Shown: positions 1 to 14,004, counted from the first letter of the stretch. The stretch is 64,000 bases of DNA from Gnetum montanum (GCA_015680685.1 MNCI01010443.1:1770235-1834234); one strand, 5' to 3'. The notes: generated by a model not told the origin, from the letters alone. Numbers and translations are program-made.

Positions 1-692
1 TTTTCATGGTTAGTGAAGCTCTTACAATTTATTATCTCTAGAGTTAGAATTTTTTCTTAGTGCCTGTAATAGGAGTCTAAGTATGTATGGATCTTTGTTC
101 AAACATGGATGTACCTAAGCACAGTAGTGTGACAAGAATAAACATGAACTCTTTTGATCATCCTTATAACACTGAGAATATATTAATGTTTCCTTAATGC
201 ATTTGATATTCATGCACTTCACTTTAATGCATTTTAATTAAGCAATTAATTCCCAATTGTTAATGAACACAAGCATGACCACCTTAAGCATTCATATGGC
301 ACTTGGTAATCTAAAAATGCTTAATTTTTGGTAACCCAATAGGGCTATATGTGTTTAAGATGTGTCCAAGAAAGTGGGACGGGTACTTGTGTTAGGCTAA
401 CTAGGTAGTAGATGAATTAGATCTTATATTACTTTACCTTTTATTCTTGTTATAGGTGATTAAACTTATAAAATACAAAATGATAAAAATCACATGCCTC
501 GTTTGCACTTAACCATATACTTGTACTTCACAAGTGGAACTGAGAAGACAACAAACATTCTCCATGCCCATTTCACTTCCTAGAAAAACTAATGCACTAG
601 TGAACTATAGGTCTATGGAATTTGACCAGATCATGTGTGAATTCCTTAGTGATTCATATGATTGGACATAGGGGTTACCTTGCTTCTCATCA
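1..692 (+). repeat. 5' LTR of element A (partial)
   Basis: It aligns along its whole length with 9200-9893 and ends in CTCATCA at 692, directly before the primer site. The first part of the LTR (U3 start and TATA region) lies before the window. Confidence 0.9.
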
Positions 693-693
693 T

Positions 694-711
694 TAGCACC
701 ATTGCTAGGGA
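694..711 (+). promoter_or_regulatory. Primer-binding site of element A (degraded tRNA-Asp type)
   Basis: TAGCACCATTGCTAGGGA lies one base after the LTR. The plant tRNA-Asp 3' end predicts TGGCGCCGTTGCCGGGGA. The differences seen here are mostly transitions, as expected from decay. Confidence 0.75.
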
Positions 712-846
712 TCTTTAGGTTGTTTCATGCACTATCTAGGATTTAGTGAAAATTATTCAAATCATTGAAACAAACCTTAGAGTCACATCACATCTTAAGG
801 TTACTACAACAATTTTAAGAAGCACACTATGTTTTTATTCTCTAAC

Positions 847-3340
847 ATCAAATTTCTTCTCACAAGAATAATTCTTTGCCCAAGTTTGACAAAGTACATC
901 TACTAGTACCTTAACAATACTGAGTGGTATATGCTCATCTTGATGAGTATGTACCAAATTGAACATTCATCCTACATTAGGATGAATAGCTGTGGTGGCA
1001 TAACATGGAGGACAACATTATGTTGCCACCTGACCAATCCATTCTTGCAATGCTCCAACAAATGCTTATATGATCGAGTCTCTAGGAACTTCATGTTGAG
1101 TATGTTGTGCAAGATAGTGATGTCAAGGATTATCATCCCATTAAGGCACAATGTCTCAGGGATCACTAGTTAGAACAACGTTATGAATCTACGAAGGGAA
1201 AAAGATTTAATGATTCTCGATTCGTGCTATACCAAAAAGATGGTGGAGAACCCTTCTCTGGGGGGTTTTTCATTTAATGAAATTCTTCTCTTTGACTTTG
1301 ATGAAAGAGGTGAAAACTAGAACATGCAATCCATGATTTACAATCCTAGTTCTAGTAAGAATGGATCCAATGATAATGAAGGATCTAAAGAGGTAAGTCA
1401 AGGTAATGATGTAGATAAGAAGCAAGATTGTGATCATGGTCATGATCACTAAAGAGATGGTAGTAGGCACTATGATGATGTTAGTCCTCCTTCCCCTTCC
1501 CCTTCATCTTCATCCTCTTCTTCTTCTAGCTCTAATCGCAACTGTGGGGGGCATGACCGTGATGAAGGTGACCGATGGGACTGAAATGATTGAAGGGACC
1601 ATCGGGTAGACAAGACCAAGAGTGTAGACATTCAAGAGAGGCACATTTCCATGAATGAAGTGGTAGTAGAGAGCATCGTAGGCACCAAAATCAAGGTATT
1701 AATGAGGCTTTGATTACTACCCAAAGTATGCTAAACATTTCAAGGGCAATATGAATTCCAACAAGGCATGTAAAGGATAGTCGAATTAAAAGACTAGATA
1801 TGAACAATATCCATAAGTTAAAAGGGGGATATAACTCAAATCTACAAAGCCATATCCAAGCTTTCCAAGATGCATGTGCCTTGAAAAACATAGAGAATTA
1901 ATGGCAAAAGCTTAAGTTGTTCCCATGGACACTCATTAAAGAAGTAGAAAACTAGTACTAGTTCGTAGAACTAGAATCTATCAAATGATGTAGTACAATG
2001 CTTGAATTATTTAATGACAAATATCAAACATACTTCAAAATGTCTAACTTGAGAAGGTAGATCCAAGGATGAAAACAAAAAACACACAAACCCTTGGATG
2101 CCACCATTGGTTGATACTATTCCTTAATGCACAAATGTCTTGGCCATGGTTATTTTCAATTGGATCAACTTTGCCACATTGTAGATGGGCTTCAATCTAG
2201 AATAAGGAGAACCCATGGCATATATGCCCAAGGATGACTATTAGGGTTAAGCACATATTAGATCCAAAGATTGATTGAGCAAGTAGATAAAGAGGAAGGT
2301 GAATTGAGAAAATAAGAAAGTACAGAAGAGTATAATCACAATCCTTCCATTCGCAAGAGGGAGGTTTGATTTTATGATAGTGAGGAAGAATCAGCACTTG
2401 ATGATGTGTCAAATAAGAAAATATAGCTTCAAAAATTTTAATATGAAATTATAGCCAAGGTTGATCAGTTATGAAATTCCATGGATAGTAGATTTCAAGC
2501 TATCCTAAAAATTACTGAAGAGTCCAAAGAACAAGGTAGTGATCATGCATGTAGGAGGCATTAGTTGAACATTCCTATCAAAAAAGTAAGGGCAAGATTG
2601 TTGCAATAGAAGGACTTATGGAAAGTGAGTCAGATGATGATGGTGGATGTGACATCTGCCAATATGAACATCCCAAGGGATGTTGTCCCATAGTGTCGTA
2701 CTTACAAGAGTCTAGGGTGTATGCTTTGAATTCAAGACTAACACAAAGGCAAACATCCATAAGATTACCTTATCCTTAAGGTAATCCTAGGTAGTTTCAT
2801 CAGCAACAACAATATTATCCAAGTGGAACTCCATCACAACCATATGAGTAATATCAATAGTGGCAACAACAACAATCATGGGCACTAGTACCACCAAGGC
2901 AGCAATACCCTTACTGACAACTTGATCCATATGGATATTATGTTTAGTAACCCTTATCTCCATGTGACTCCTCTAGTTATGTTTCTACTTTTCAATCTCA
3001 CTACCACCCTTCTGATTATTATTGAACTTATTCTCCACATGCAAAAAGGGATACCACCTCTTACCCTTATCCTCCTCTTGTTCCTACACATCTTCCTCTT
3101 CCTGCCTCATAGCTACCACCTACTTCACCTATGCAAGGTAAACTCCTAGCTCAACTGTAATAATGCAATGCTACCAAGGCCATTAATCTACAACTAGTTC
3201 ATCAACGAAGTGATTCAGATTATCGATCAAAGAAAAGACCTTTCTTCTAACTACATAGTCCACCTAAGCCCTCAAATACACCCATGGTTAACAATCCTAT
3301 TCCTCTGTCTTCCTTTGTATCAAATGCCTTTGAGTCCCTT
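847..3340 (+). pseudogene. Element A gag remnant
   Basis: Nucleocapsid/capsid polyprotein region, aligned with the better copy in element B. The position of the B start codon holds ATC (847-849), so the start is lost. The serine-rich tract near 1490-1530 matches the corresponding tract in B. A zinc knuckle (GCDICQYEHPKGCCP) is readable near 2648-2692, followed by the LQES...YALN...QR region shared with B. Many TAG/TGA/TAA stops and small indels interrupt it. No functional product is expected. Confidence 0.75.
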
Positions 3341-3370
3341 TAAAACCAAACATCGCCCAAGATCCATATT

Positions 3371-6300
3371 ATGATGCTTACTTACACTATGTTTGATTGG
3401 ATCCATGCTAGAAACCTTCCCAATAAGTTAGCAAATCTTGGGATTCCTTTGATCTATTTGCAAATTGTTGGGAATGAACCATGCAAAGCTCTTCTTAACT
3501 TAGGTTCTGGTGTTAATTTAATTTCTCATGAGATGTATACTACATGGAACATGCCTCCTTTAAAGAAGAGCAATATTAGATTGGAATTGGTAGAGTAGTC
3601 CATTATTGTTCCATTGGAAGTGGTAGAATACATTGTGACCATTGTCTATGGGTGGTCTTATCCTATTGATTTCCTAGTGATCAAAGTAGAGAATTGCAAA
3701 GGGGACTTCCCAATCATCATGGAAAGGGCATGGCTAAGCACCATTGATGTAAGAATGAACATCAAAGATCTTTCCCTGGAAATATCTAAAGAAAATGCAT
3801 TTGGAAAGATCAAGAAGAAGCAAGTTCCATGCATTGCATATAGCAATATAGGATGCAATTGTGTGCATAAACTCTAGGTAGTGAAACAAGCATCTATCTA
3901 TGCATGTAAGTAGTGTGCACCAAAAGTAGAAATTCAAAGGTGTTTATACATAATAGCCATAAAACAGGAGGGCACCCAGTGGCTAACTACTGATTCTAAG
4001 AGTAACACACTTTGCATGGAACCAACTGAGAGCCTGACATGCGCATATGTCACATGCATGAATGAACTAGAGCAAGTTCATCACCAATTCTCTAATGATG
4101 CAAATGATGATACCTATTAGGAAGAGTTGGAAATTCCTAAAAATTTTAAGCAAGAGCCCCTTGAGCTAAAACCTCTACCAACCATCATGGAGTATATGTT
4201 CTTAAAAAATGGGAAGCCATTCATAATTAATACAAATCTTTCTTTATACTAGAAAATGATATTGTTGAATGTGGTTGAAAAATAGTCAGCAAATTTTTCC
4301 TGGTTATATCCTGAACTCACAGGGATTGATCCTAGGATATGCTAGCATCACATCTACATTGATTTGTTCATGAAGCCAAAGAGATAGCCATAGAGGTGAT
4401 TGAACCCTAAACTAAAGTATATCATTAAAGAAGAAATCAAACAACTCCTCAAGGTAGGGTTCATTTATCCCATTCCAAATAGTGAGTGGGTTAGTCCACT
4501 TGTTATTGTGCCCAAGAAAGATGGCAAGTGGTAGGTCTGCATTGATTTTCAATTGCTAAATATGGAACTATTCAAGGATGATTTTCCATTACCATTTGTT
4601 GATTAGGTGTTAGACACAATATCTGGGCATTGCTACTATAGTTTTCTGGATGTTTATAGTGACTATAATCAAATCCAGATCGTGCTAGAGGACTAAGCCA
4701 AAACAACATTCACAAGTCCTTGGGGAACTTTTGCATATCACAAGATGCCTTTTAGATTGTGCAATGCACCTGCTACATTTCAATGCTTAGTCCTAAGAAT
4801 TTTTCAATAGCAAATTAGTAGTTGTATGGAAGTCTTCATGGATGACTTCTCCAACTATGAAGCTACATTTGAGCAAGCCTTGGACTACCTTGAGCAAGTA
4901 CTGAAATAATGTGATGAGATAAACCTCAAGGTCAACTAGCAAAAGAGTCATCTAATGGTCTAAGAAGGCATTGTATTGGGGCATAGAATATCACAAGAAA
5001 AATTTGAGTTGACCCTGAGAAATTATGAGTCATATAAGGAATAACCTGCCAACCAGAAATTATCAAAGATGTTTAGTCATTCCTTGGACATACTAGCTAT
5101 TACTAGAAATTCATAGAGAATTTTTCTAAAATCACAAAACTATTGGTAGAACTAATAAAGAAAGATGCTCCATTTGTCTGGACTACGGAATGTAAATAAG
5201 CATTTTAATAGCTAAAAGAAAAACTTGTATAAACTCTAATCCTACAAGCACCCCACTAGTCCAGACCATTTCATGTTATGACAGATGCATCAAATTATGC
5301 CTTGGGAGCTATGCTTATGTAGATGGATGACAAGAAACATCCATATTACATCCACTACACTAGCCGAAGCATTGTGGGTGCACAACTAGACTACACCACC
5401 ATAGAAAAAGAATTAATGGTAGTGGTGTTTGCTCTAGAAATGTTCAGGCATTATGTGCTTGGATACAAAGTGTTTGTGCACATAGACCATAGTGTCATTT
5501 GCTTCCTGGTAAACAAGCCAACAATGAGCCCGTGTGTCATATGATGGCTGGTGATCTTATAGGAATTTGATCTCACGATGGTATATCGAAAGGGCATTGA
5601 GAATGTGGTCGATGATCACTTGTCTTGGTTACAATGGGACAACAAAGAGGAAGAAATCCCACTATTTGATATGTTTCCTAATGAACTCTTCTTTACTGGG
5701 ACTATAACGAAACAATTTCCCAATGAGCCTAAATGGTATGATGACATTCTCACCTATCTTCTAACCCAAGAGATGCCACAAGGGTTAAACCACCAAATGA
5801 AACAATAGTTTCTTCAATAAGTAAAATGCTTCATGGAGATCAAATGACACCTCTACAAGGTGTGTGCCAATGGCCTGATTTAATGGTGTGTCCCTAATGT
5901 TGATCAACTGTGTGTTCTCCAAGACATTTATGAAGGTCCTTGTAGAGGCCACTATGCTGGGAGATGCACACCCATTAAGATCATGATGGTAGGGTACTAT
6001 TGGCTAATAATTTTCAACAATGCTCATCAATATGTCCACTCTTGTGAATGATGTCAATGGGATGGTGGAATGATTACTTGAATGGAGGGACCTCAACAAT
6101 GGATTCAACCACTGAAACCCTTCGACATATGAGGCATTGAATTCATGGGTCCCATCATACCCATGTCAACTAGAAAAGTGTACATCATAGTTGATGTTTA
6201 CTATTGTATGAAATGGGTAGAAGTAATAGCCATAATTGACTGTACATCTTCTACTACTACTTGTTTTGTACAAAAAAATGTTGTAAATACATTTGATGTG

Positions 6301-6990
6301 CAATGTGCATTAATTTCTAATAATGAAACTCACTTGATAGGCACTACTTTTCAGAAGCTCATGCAATGCCTAGGGGTTGAACATAAACTCACAACACCCT
6401 ACCACCCCCAAGCCAGTGGTTAAGCTGAGGTTACCAATAGGAAAATCACAAAAATTCTAACAAGAACTATTAGCAAATATACTAAATACTAGAGCGCAAA
6501 AGTTAACAATTCCCTTTGGGCCTACCGCTCAACATGAAACTTCCTATAAGCTACTCTTCCTATGAGCTTGTGTATGGAAAATTACCAACACTTTCTATTG
6601 AATTTGAGCTTTGTACACTTTCAATAACTTGTGACCTCAACCTTGACTTAAGTCTATCATAGAAAGAAAGACTAATGAATCTTGACTTGCTAGATGAAAA
6701 CTAATTCATGGCCCTATCATCTAACGAGTTGCACAAGGCCTACAACAAAAAGCTTCATGACCTTAAAATCAGAAAAGTTAAATTTCAACTAAGAGATGAT
6801 GTTCTCTACTGGAATCCCACACATGTACCTTAATGAAATAAGTTCTAAACATTGTGGAAAGGACCTTATATAATTTATAAAAAATTTTCTTTTGGGGCCA
6901 TGATGATCTACAAACTTGAGAGCCCAGACAAGAAATAGCTAGTCAACATACAACAAGTCAAACATTTCCATGATCATAAGCCAAAAAATA
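3371..6990 (+). pseudogene. Element A pro-pol remnant (PR, RT, RNase H, INT)
   Basis: Protease: about 3470-3560, with LLNLGSGVNLIS where an active-site D is expected (N is present). RT: about 4430-4900, with FLDVYS, TFTSPWGTFAY, LCNAPATF and the catalytic FMDDFS box. RNase H: about 5270-5560, with TDASNYALGA and KELMVVVFALEMFRHYVLG. Integrase: about 5930-6600, with FMGPI, a D-to-N change in SNNETH where SDNGTH is usual, and GVEHKLTTPYHPQ. Dozens of in-frame stops make this a dead copy. The coding ends near 7070, at a conserved TCATGGGGGAAATGGC word. Confidence 0.9.
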
Positions 6991-7070
6991 TAACAAATGA
7001 CTCATTGGATGGACAACCATGCTCAATATTTTAGATCTCCTCCTTTCAACTTAGTCATGGGGGAAATGGC

Positions 7071-9063
7071 CATCCATGTTAACTATATAAGCATCTTCTC
7101 AGTTTTTCACCATTTTTGTTTTACACTTTTTGTTTTCCAACTTTTTGTTTTACATATTCTTTATTTTACATCTTCTTGTTTTCATGTTATTAATCTTCTT
7201 TGATTTTTTTTTTACAACATCGTTAGTACATTTATTATTTCTTGAATATTTTACACGTTCTTTTATATTTTCTTTTATCCTAGTGTGATTTTATAACTTT
7301 TTGTTAATAAGGCACAATGGTAATTCATTGCTTGATGGTGGTATGTACTATTTTTTTATTTGATTGTTGGTGTCTAGATTCTAGCTTTGAATTTTGTTAC
7401 AAATAACGAGGACATGGTTTGTTTTCATGAAATAGGCAGTGAGTTCAAAACATCCACCCATTCATAAAATCTAAGATTTTTCTTATTTTGGAAATGTGCA
7501 ATTCCTTTTTCATTAACAAAAATATAATGAATTTGTGACTTTGGTAGTTTTTGGAATTGCAAAGGATTCAAAGGTTTGAACAAGGTGTGACTTCAAGGGG
7601 ATTCGGTATTCTTTGTTCTTTTCTACTTACTTGGATGCATATGTATTTTCATGGATTTCTTACCATTTTGTGTTGACCAATAAAAGGAAGTTGAATAAGT
7701 CTTTGCATGGTGTGGTTCTCATAAAAAAGATGATGTGAATTCAAAAAAAACCTCTTAAACATAATAAACAAATAAGTCTTTGCATGGTATGGTTCCCATT
7801 TAGAAAAAACAATGGGAATTCAAAGCACACCCCTTAGAAAAAATAAATGGGCTACAAGCATTGATTATAGGACTGGAATGACATGTTACCCATACCTAAA
7901 GGTCCCCTCTAACTAAGGCCCTTTCTCACTTCCTACTTCTCTTTTCTTCTCTAATAAGGAACAATGGTTATTTTGTGGGAGCACTCTTATGTCTCAAGGG
8001 GGTGGATTGATCTTAGAATGATGATGTGAAGTCATTGAATGTGGTTGATTTTGGTCTAGACTAAGGATGGATCTTATCAAGTGATTTAACCATAAAATTC
8101 ATAAAGAACTTCATGTAACCTTAATCAAATCCATTCCACTCTCTCTCATCCATCTATGCTTTCCATGTTTCACCTCACTGCCAGTTTTATGTTCTTATTC
8201 AATGTTCTTGTTTGATGTGTCAAAATTCTTAGGGAGTTTCTTTCAGGTTTTTGTACTTAGCCTTCCATAACCATTAATCACCCATGGGGCCCACAAACTC
8301 CTCGATTTGAAGCTATGCAAGGGTAATAAAAGGCCTATGCTTGCTTTAGGGAGGACCCACTTACATATCTTTTGGCTGGGTTAGTTAAGTTCTTTATCCT
8401 TAGACATTCTTACAATCAAATCTTTCTATTTACCTCATCAATGATATCTAATTGTGCACATCTTCACAACATTTTTTAGTGAAATTTCCTTTTTATTGTT
8501 GTAAATTCTTACATCCTCTTTAAGCATTTTGTCCTATTTGACCTTTTTTAAACTTAATGGACCACTTATCTTTTTTACCCTATTTGTCAGTCTTCCCACT
8601 AACATTCCTAAAGGAATCAATTTACCACAAGCATAACCTAGTCGAGTATAACCACCAATGAGACAAGGTACTTACCAGCTATGTGTTACACATTGCATAA
8701 TAATTCACGATTTTATTGTGATTGTAGGGGAAGCATGGACTAGAAGCAGAACTATCTTCACTAAGGATGATGTAGTTGTACCACACGATGAGGACCATTC
8801 ATGATTGTGGGATCTTCTCTCTTGCTCTTCAGCTACCAAGAGGCGTTGGATGTCAATTTTATCTAGGTGTTCACTTCTCTTATCATGAACACACAATTTT
8901 GTAAAGATTGTGACTCTGTATGCTTGGGCACTCAAAGTTTGTTTGCTCCATTTGAGTCAGTTTGTATGTCAGTCAATAATCCAATACCTCCTCAATATTT
9001 TGTAAGGAACTTATTCCTCCACTTCTTCACTTGAGGATGAGTTTTCATTCAATCATGGGGGTA
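7071..9063 (+). other. Element A 3' non-coding internal region with polypurine tract
   Basis: About 2 kb of T-rich then mixed sequence with no env-like or other ORF. The matching region on - at 41756-43660 belongs to element C. The last bases, CATGGGGGTA at 9054-9063, are the probable polypurine tract for plus-strand priming, abutting the LTR. Confidence 0.75.
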
Positions 9064-9893
9064 TGATGAGCTATGTTCTAACATGCTCTGATATCCAGTA
9101 CTTGATATCGGAGCCCAAGATGCGTTATCGGATATTTGATATTGCAGGGAATATGGTAGCCTATAAATATAGCACTTGGGCTCATGATTTTCATATCAAT
9201 TTTTTTCATAGTTAGTGAAGCTCTTATAGTTTGTTTTCTCCAAAGTTAGAATATTTTCTTATTGCCCACAGTAGGAGTCTAGGTTTGTATGGATCTTTGT
9301 TCAAACACTGATGTACCTAAGCATAGTACTGTGTTGGGAATAAATATGAACCCTTTTGATCATCCTTGTAGCATTGAGAATAAATTAATGTTTCCTTGAT
9401 CCATTTAATATTCATGCACTTCTCTTTAATACACTTTAATTAAGAAATTAAATTCTAGTTGTTAATGAACACAAGCATGACCACCTCAAGCATACATATA
9501 ACACTTGGTAACCCAAAAACGCTTAATGTTTGGTAACCCAACAAGGCTATATGTGTTTAGGATGTTTCTAGGAAAGTGGGACGAGTACTTGTGTTAGGCT
9601 AGCTAGGTAGTAGATGAATTAGATCTTAAATTACTTTACCTTTCATTCTTGTTGTAGGCAATTAAACTTATAAAATAAAAAATGATAAAAATCACATGCC
9701 TCGATTGCACTTAACCATATACTTGTACTTTACAAGTGGAACTGAGAAGAAAATGAATGTTTTCAATGCCCATTTCACTTCCTTGAGGAACTAGTGCACT
9801 AGAGAACTATAGGTTTATAGAATTCGATTAGATCATGTGTGAATGCCTTAGCCATTTGTATGGGTGGGCCTAGGGGTACCTTGCTGCTCATCA
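9064..9893 (+). repeat. 3' LTR of element A
   Basis: 830 bp, TGATGAG...CTCATCA. GATATC/TTGATATTG words cluster in the first 90 bases. A TATA box (TATAAATA, 9162-9169) follows. The rest matches 1-692 with many transitions and a few indels. Confidence 0.92.
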
Positions 9894-10623
9894 AGAAGGA
9901 AGAATGAGAAACTGCTCTACAAACTCAAACCACAAATATGAGAAGATAAAACTAGATTTTCAAAAGTTTTCTTAGACAATGGTAGAGTACAAAGCATATA
10001 TCAATCCTACATTATAGTTATTGGATTATGGTTTTTCTTAAACAGCTCTAACTATGAAGGAAAAGGACAAGGGAATTATGAAAATTAAAGAACAACACTT
10101 ATGAGAGAAGGAAGAATTAAAGGACAAAGCTCGTAAGTTGAAATAAGAAGTTAAAGATCTTCATACAACAAATCAAGAATTAATGTTAGAGCATTAGACA
10201 CTTTAGGTCAACATCTAGGAAGCTAAGGAGAGAATGTATGTTGCAAATTCAATAGCCAAGACATGCAAACAACAATTAATCTCTAAAGAAGAAGAACTGA
10301 AAGCTTTCTAGGCAGAATTAGAAGTGCTATAAAAGGAAATGGAAGCACTTAAGGTGTTGATGAAGCAACAACAACAAGAAACACCATCTTTAAAATCCTC
10401 TCATGATGTACCAAAAGTTGAAGTACTTCCTCCTTCCACTACTGAATTAGCATCTGATCCCATTCCTATTCCCCTTCCTATTATTGAAGTCCCACCTGAA
10501 CCTAATGAACCTCTAGTTCCCTCTAAATCATCTCTTATCATAGAAATGGAGTCCACTCTATCCATTCAACAAATTAGCACTCCACAATATACACTTTTTC
10601 ATTTTAAAGTTAATAAAAAGTAG
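9894..10623 (+). pseudogene. Coiled-coil / proline-rich ORF remnant
   Basis: I do not recognise this protein. From about 10055 the + frame reads as a charged coiled coil (for example KEEELKAF and LEVLQKEMEALKVLMKQQQQ if TAG is read as CAG). It then passes into a proline-rich tail (PIPIPLPIIEVPPEPNEP) ending at TAG 10621-10623. The stops in the coiled-coil part are mostly TAG or TAA where Q codons are expected, suggesting C-to-T decay. The fragment LQ-x-N-I-Q-EAKERMYVANS resembles LQCEL-EAKYAKESA in the minus-strand ORF of element F near 29350-29400, so this may be a piece of the same kind of element ORF. It directly follows the element A LTR. Confidence 0.5.
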
Positions 10624-10817
10624 TGGTTCCTTATGTTCACTTTGTGCTACATGTTTGTTATTTCTACAAATTCATGAGTTCCATCAATTCTTACAAATAT
10701 ATAATGCTATATGACTAGCCATCATAAAGTATTGTACAGTTCATAAAAGATCAATAACACTTATTGACTTTGTAAGAAACAATAAATAGTATTACAAAAC
10801 TAATGCTTGAACGGGAT

Positions 10818-11190
10818 TGTTAGAATATAATCATAACATGATGTATAACCATTAGTTTTAAAATGATTTAAGGTTGTTTGTAATTACTTCTAAACAAGTC
10901 GTAACAAAATTACATGACTTATTGTGCAAATCGTTATGACCTTATCCATGAAACATAGACAACCAAGAATTAAGTTAAGAAGAGAAGTGGGTGAAGTGAA
11001 GAATAAGTTATAAGGAACAACAAAAGGATAAAATAAATATAGTATGGATAGCTAATGATGAATCATAAGAAAAGATACTGGATGAAGCATTACACAAAAG
11101 ACAATCAAAATCTTAACCACAAGAATTTGAAGAGACATGTCCAAAATAAGAAAAGTAGTCAACACTAAAAAAATGTAATTAAAGAAAAAA
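10818..11190 (+). repeat. Partial copia-type LTR
   Basis: It starts with TGTTAGAATATAATC and aligns closely with 21137-21500, the start of a complete LTR of the same family. Truncated, with a LINE fragment following. Confidence 0.7.
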
Positions 11191-11194
11191 TTAT

Positions 11195-11760
11195 AATTTT
11201 TCTTTAGAGAAAAAAGACTTGATATATGTGAATCTTATAAATATTTGGGAGTTGGATATGCCAATAATTATAGTTGGAATACCTTTATTACTAAAAGGGT
11301 TTAAGTGGCATGTGAGCTCTATTTGCTCTAAGAAATAATTATAGTAGGAAAGAAATTTTGGTATTGGAGATGAAAAGGAAACTTTATCTCAATCTTGTCC
11401 AACTTGTAGTATTATATGGATGTGTTGCATGGGGACCTTCTCTTTCTACACATAATTGGAAAAAATTAGACCATGTTCAAAAATAGTTTCTTGTATTTGA
11501 ATTTCAAGTAAAAATGCAGTCTTTTTATGATATCCTACTTTTAAAAGTAGATTTGCTTCCTCTTAAAGTTGAAGCCCTTCATCAATTTATTGCTTAGACT
11601 CAGAAGTTAAGTCACATAGAGGAAGTTCATTATGCTAAAGAGATAATGAATATTACACAAGAAAATTGATGGTTGCATCAAGGAAAATAATGGCTTTAGT
11701 CATGGAATATTGTAATAGAAGATCTTCCTTTAAATAAAAAGCTCTTTTGAACCCTATAAA
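11195..11760 (+). pseudogene. LINE (non-LTR retrotransposon) reverse-transcriptase C-terminal fragment
   Basis: With one frame change, + reads YKYLGVGYANNYSW near 11235, then KRKLYLNLVQLVVLYGC-VAWGPS near 11375-11440 and LDHVQK-FLVFEFQVK after it. YKYLG...LYG-x-x-x-WG...Q-x-x-FL is the conserved layout after the RT domain in plant L1-type LINEs. Several stops (TAG, TGA) and a frameshift make it a dead 5'-truncated copy. No poly-A tail or target duplication was identified. Confidence 0.7.
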
Positions 11761-13990
11761 AGAAGAAAAATATTTGCACACTGTGCAAACATAGCATAAA
11801 AGCTGAAGAACTTTGTTTTTTTATTTTGTCCATCTTTTGCTCACAATCAATTGAATTGTACTATTAATTGTAATATGTTGATTGCTTTCTTTCAAATTAA
11901 CCCTATCTACTAAAGCATTACATCAATGATATTTTCAACTTTTTTGAAAAATATGTTGAGGCTCTGTAGCTGTCCAATCCTTTGTGATTTCTTAGATGTA
12001 ATAAAAACTTCCATATTCCAATTTCTAGTTTCTATAAATAACTTGAATGTTATATTTTTACATCACCTCATTAAATTTCAATTATGAAATAGTTAATAAA
12101 CAAACACTCAACATTATTAAAAATCCAAAAATTTTGCATCAATAAAAAAAGTTGAAAGTACTTTAAAATCCTTGAAAAATAAATTTGTTTAAATTAGTTC
12201 TGCCCATAAAACCTTAACATATAACATAGAAAGCCAAAGCATGGGAAAATTTCTCGGGAATTAAATTAGAACATATTACATGTCATCTAATCTGATGGGT
12301 TTGTCAGTTTTCTGAATACGCACGTAAAGTGATTGTGCACTCATGCATCAAAAAATCCGATTCGTGGAAGCCAGGAATGAGGATTCGTGATTCTAAACGT
12401 GGGTACGTGTGTGCCTCAAGAAAAAGTGGAGACCAGTAGGTGGGGACGTGATAGAGAAAATTTAAATATATTATTTAAAAAAAATCTCATGTATCATAAA
12501 AATACATTGTAAAATATAGAACAAGTTCAAAGTAAATCCAAAATATTGTTAATGCTTAAAAATTGCACAAAAGATTGCAATATCACCATTAAACTGAAGC
12601 AAGAAAATTTGCAAAGGTATGGTGGGCATTGAATCCATTTCCTTAGTCAGGAGCCAAAACATATAATTTCTGCAACAACTAAAATGACAGCAATAAAATA
12701 AAACCCTTTTGTTACTCCATCCAATATTTCCAAAAATGAAATTAAGCCTCAAGCCTCAACCAAATTTATAACAAATTAGGTGTGCTAATACTTTTGTTCA
12801 ACCACTACTTGTGAGTAGCACCCGAGGGACTAGCGGTACGGCCACGTTGAAAATGACTGCATTATAAGAAGAAACAACTTAATTAAACTAGGCACAGCCC
12901 AGTAACTCACCTCACCTACAATGATCCAAAACCTTTCTGGAAAATCGGCACTAGTCATGATGAAGGGGAAAGTAAAAACAGAGCACCATGAGGTTGCATA
13001 TGGCCATTGACCATGTATTGGTGGGATTCGTTGCTTTATAAGCAAACAGATTTTTAAAAATGTCGAACAAGCATCCATCCGTCATCATGTTCATGACTTA
13101 TGACCCATGACGATGTACCCTGTTTTGTTTTTTCTTTTTTCAGCATAGGAGAAAAAGAGCAAAAACCAGCAATGAACATTAAACACGCGTGAATGTGAGT
13201 CATGGCGGAACCTTTCACGCTCCCAAAGGCAGGCGAATCCATGCAAATGCAAATTTTTCCTTGCAAGCCCCATCCAAAACTTGATTTCCGTATGACCCAT
13301 ACTTGCCCCTTAGGCTTTCGGTTACCATGGTAGCCCTTTCGTGATTTCTGTGTGTTTGTTTATTTATTCGTAATCACTTGTTTTCTGTGGTCCGTCTCAT
13401 GCGGATGCCACGAATCTTGATTGCTTGCTTGCCATTTAACAATGAAATGAAATTTTTGGTATGATTCAGAACAGGAGGAGAAGATACGTAAGATTTTAAT
13501 GCAAAATGCAGACATTCCAAGAACTAAAAAGGCAAGAATAATGTGAGGCGAAGCAAGGCAAGGCGACCATTTCAATGTATATGTACAAATCCAGACAAAA
13601 TTTTGTTGGAAATTATGAAATACGTACCCATTGCGAATTTAATGCGCTTCTGCACCCGCTCCCGAATGTGACGTGAACAATTCGTCAAAATGGCGAATCT
13701 CCGACGCATAATTGTGCACACATTTTGCAGAACATTTCGATGAACAGTGCGCTTAATAATGGCAGGAACAAAAGTTATGCGGAACATTCCGATATGAACA
13801 GTGCAGGTAATAAGGGCAGGAACAAAAGTTTAAGAAGGCGGAGTTGTGTGAAATTGTATTGGCCATACAAATTTTGCCGCGTATTGAGCATCATAACACT
13901 CAACATTAGGCCATTTTTGCTGAGACAAATTGGATAGCCCTGAATCGCCCAGTTTTATCTTATGCATAGGCACCACGATTCTCTTCCATT
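11761..13990. other. Intergenic DNA downstream of the GLR gene
   Basis: No gene was recognised. The AT-rich first part may continue the LINE tail. From about 12290 the sequence looks single-copy and becomes richer in CG. Short ORFs on both strands show no family features. It includes the 3' flank of the GLR gene and a small tandem duplication at 13729-13834. Confidence 0.5.
13729..13834. repeat. Imperfect tandem duplication, about 54 bp x 2
   Basis: Two adjacent copies of GAACATTyCGAT...GAACAGTGC...AATAA-GGCAGGAACAAAAGTT differ by a few substitutions and small indels. Confidence 0.75.
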
Positions 13991-14004
13991 GTTAATCACA
14001 GATT

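Larger units (their letters stand above)
1..9893 (+). mobile_element. Element A: decayed Athila-like Ty3/gypsy LTR retrotransposon
   Basis: The order is 5' LTR, tRNA-Asp-type primer site, gag with zinc knuckle, protease, reverse transcriptase, RNase H, integrase, about 2 kb of non-coding DNA, polypurine tract, 3' LTR. Both LTRs end in CTCATCA, and the 3' LTR starts with the inverse, TGATGAG. The order RT-RH-INT is the Ty3/gypsy order. The knuckle spacing C-x2-C-x3-H-x4-C and the FMDDFS motif in RT resemble Athila. Frequent stops throughout coding show an old, dead copy. The window starts inside the 5' LTR, so the target-site duplication cannot be checked. Confidence 0.9.

Noticed and set aside
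7071-9063. Env-like third ORF in element A
   Set aside because: No ORF or membrane-protein pattern was found between integrase and the 3' LTR. The region is T-rich and non-coding.
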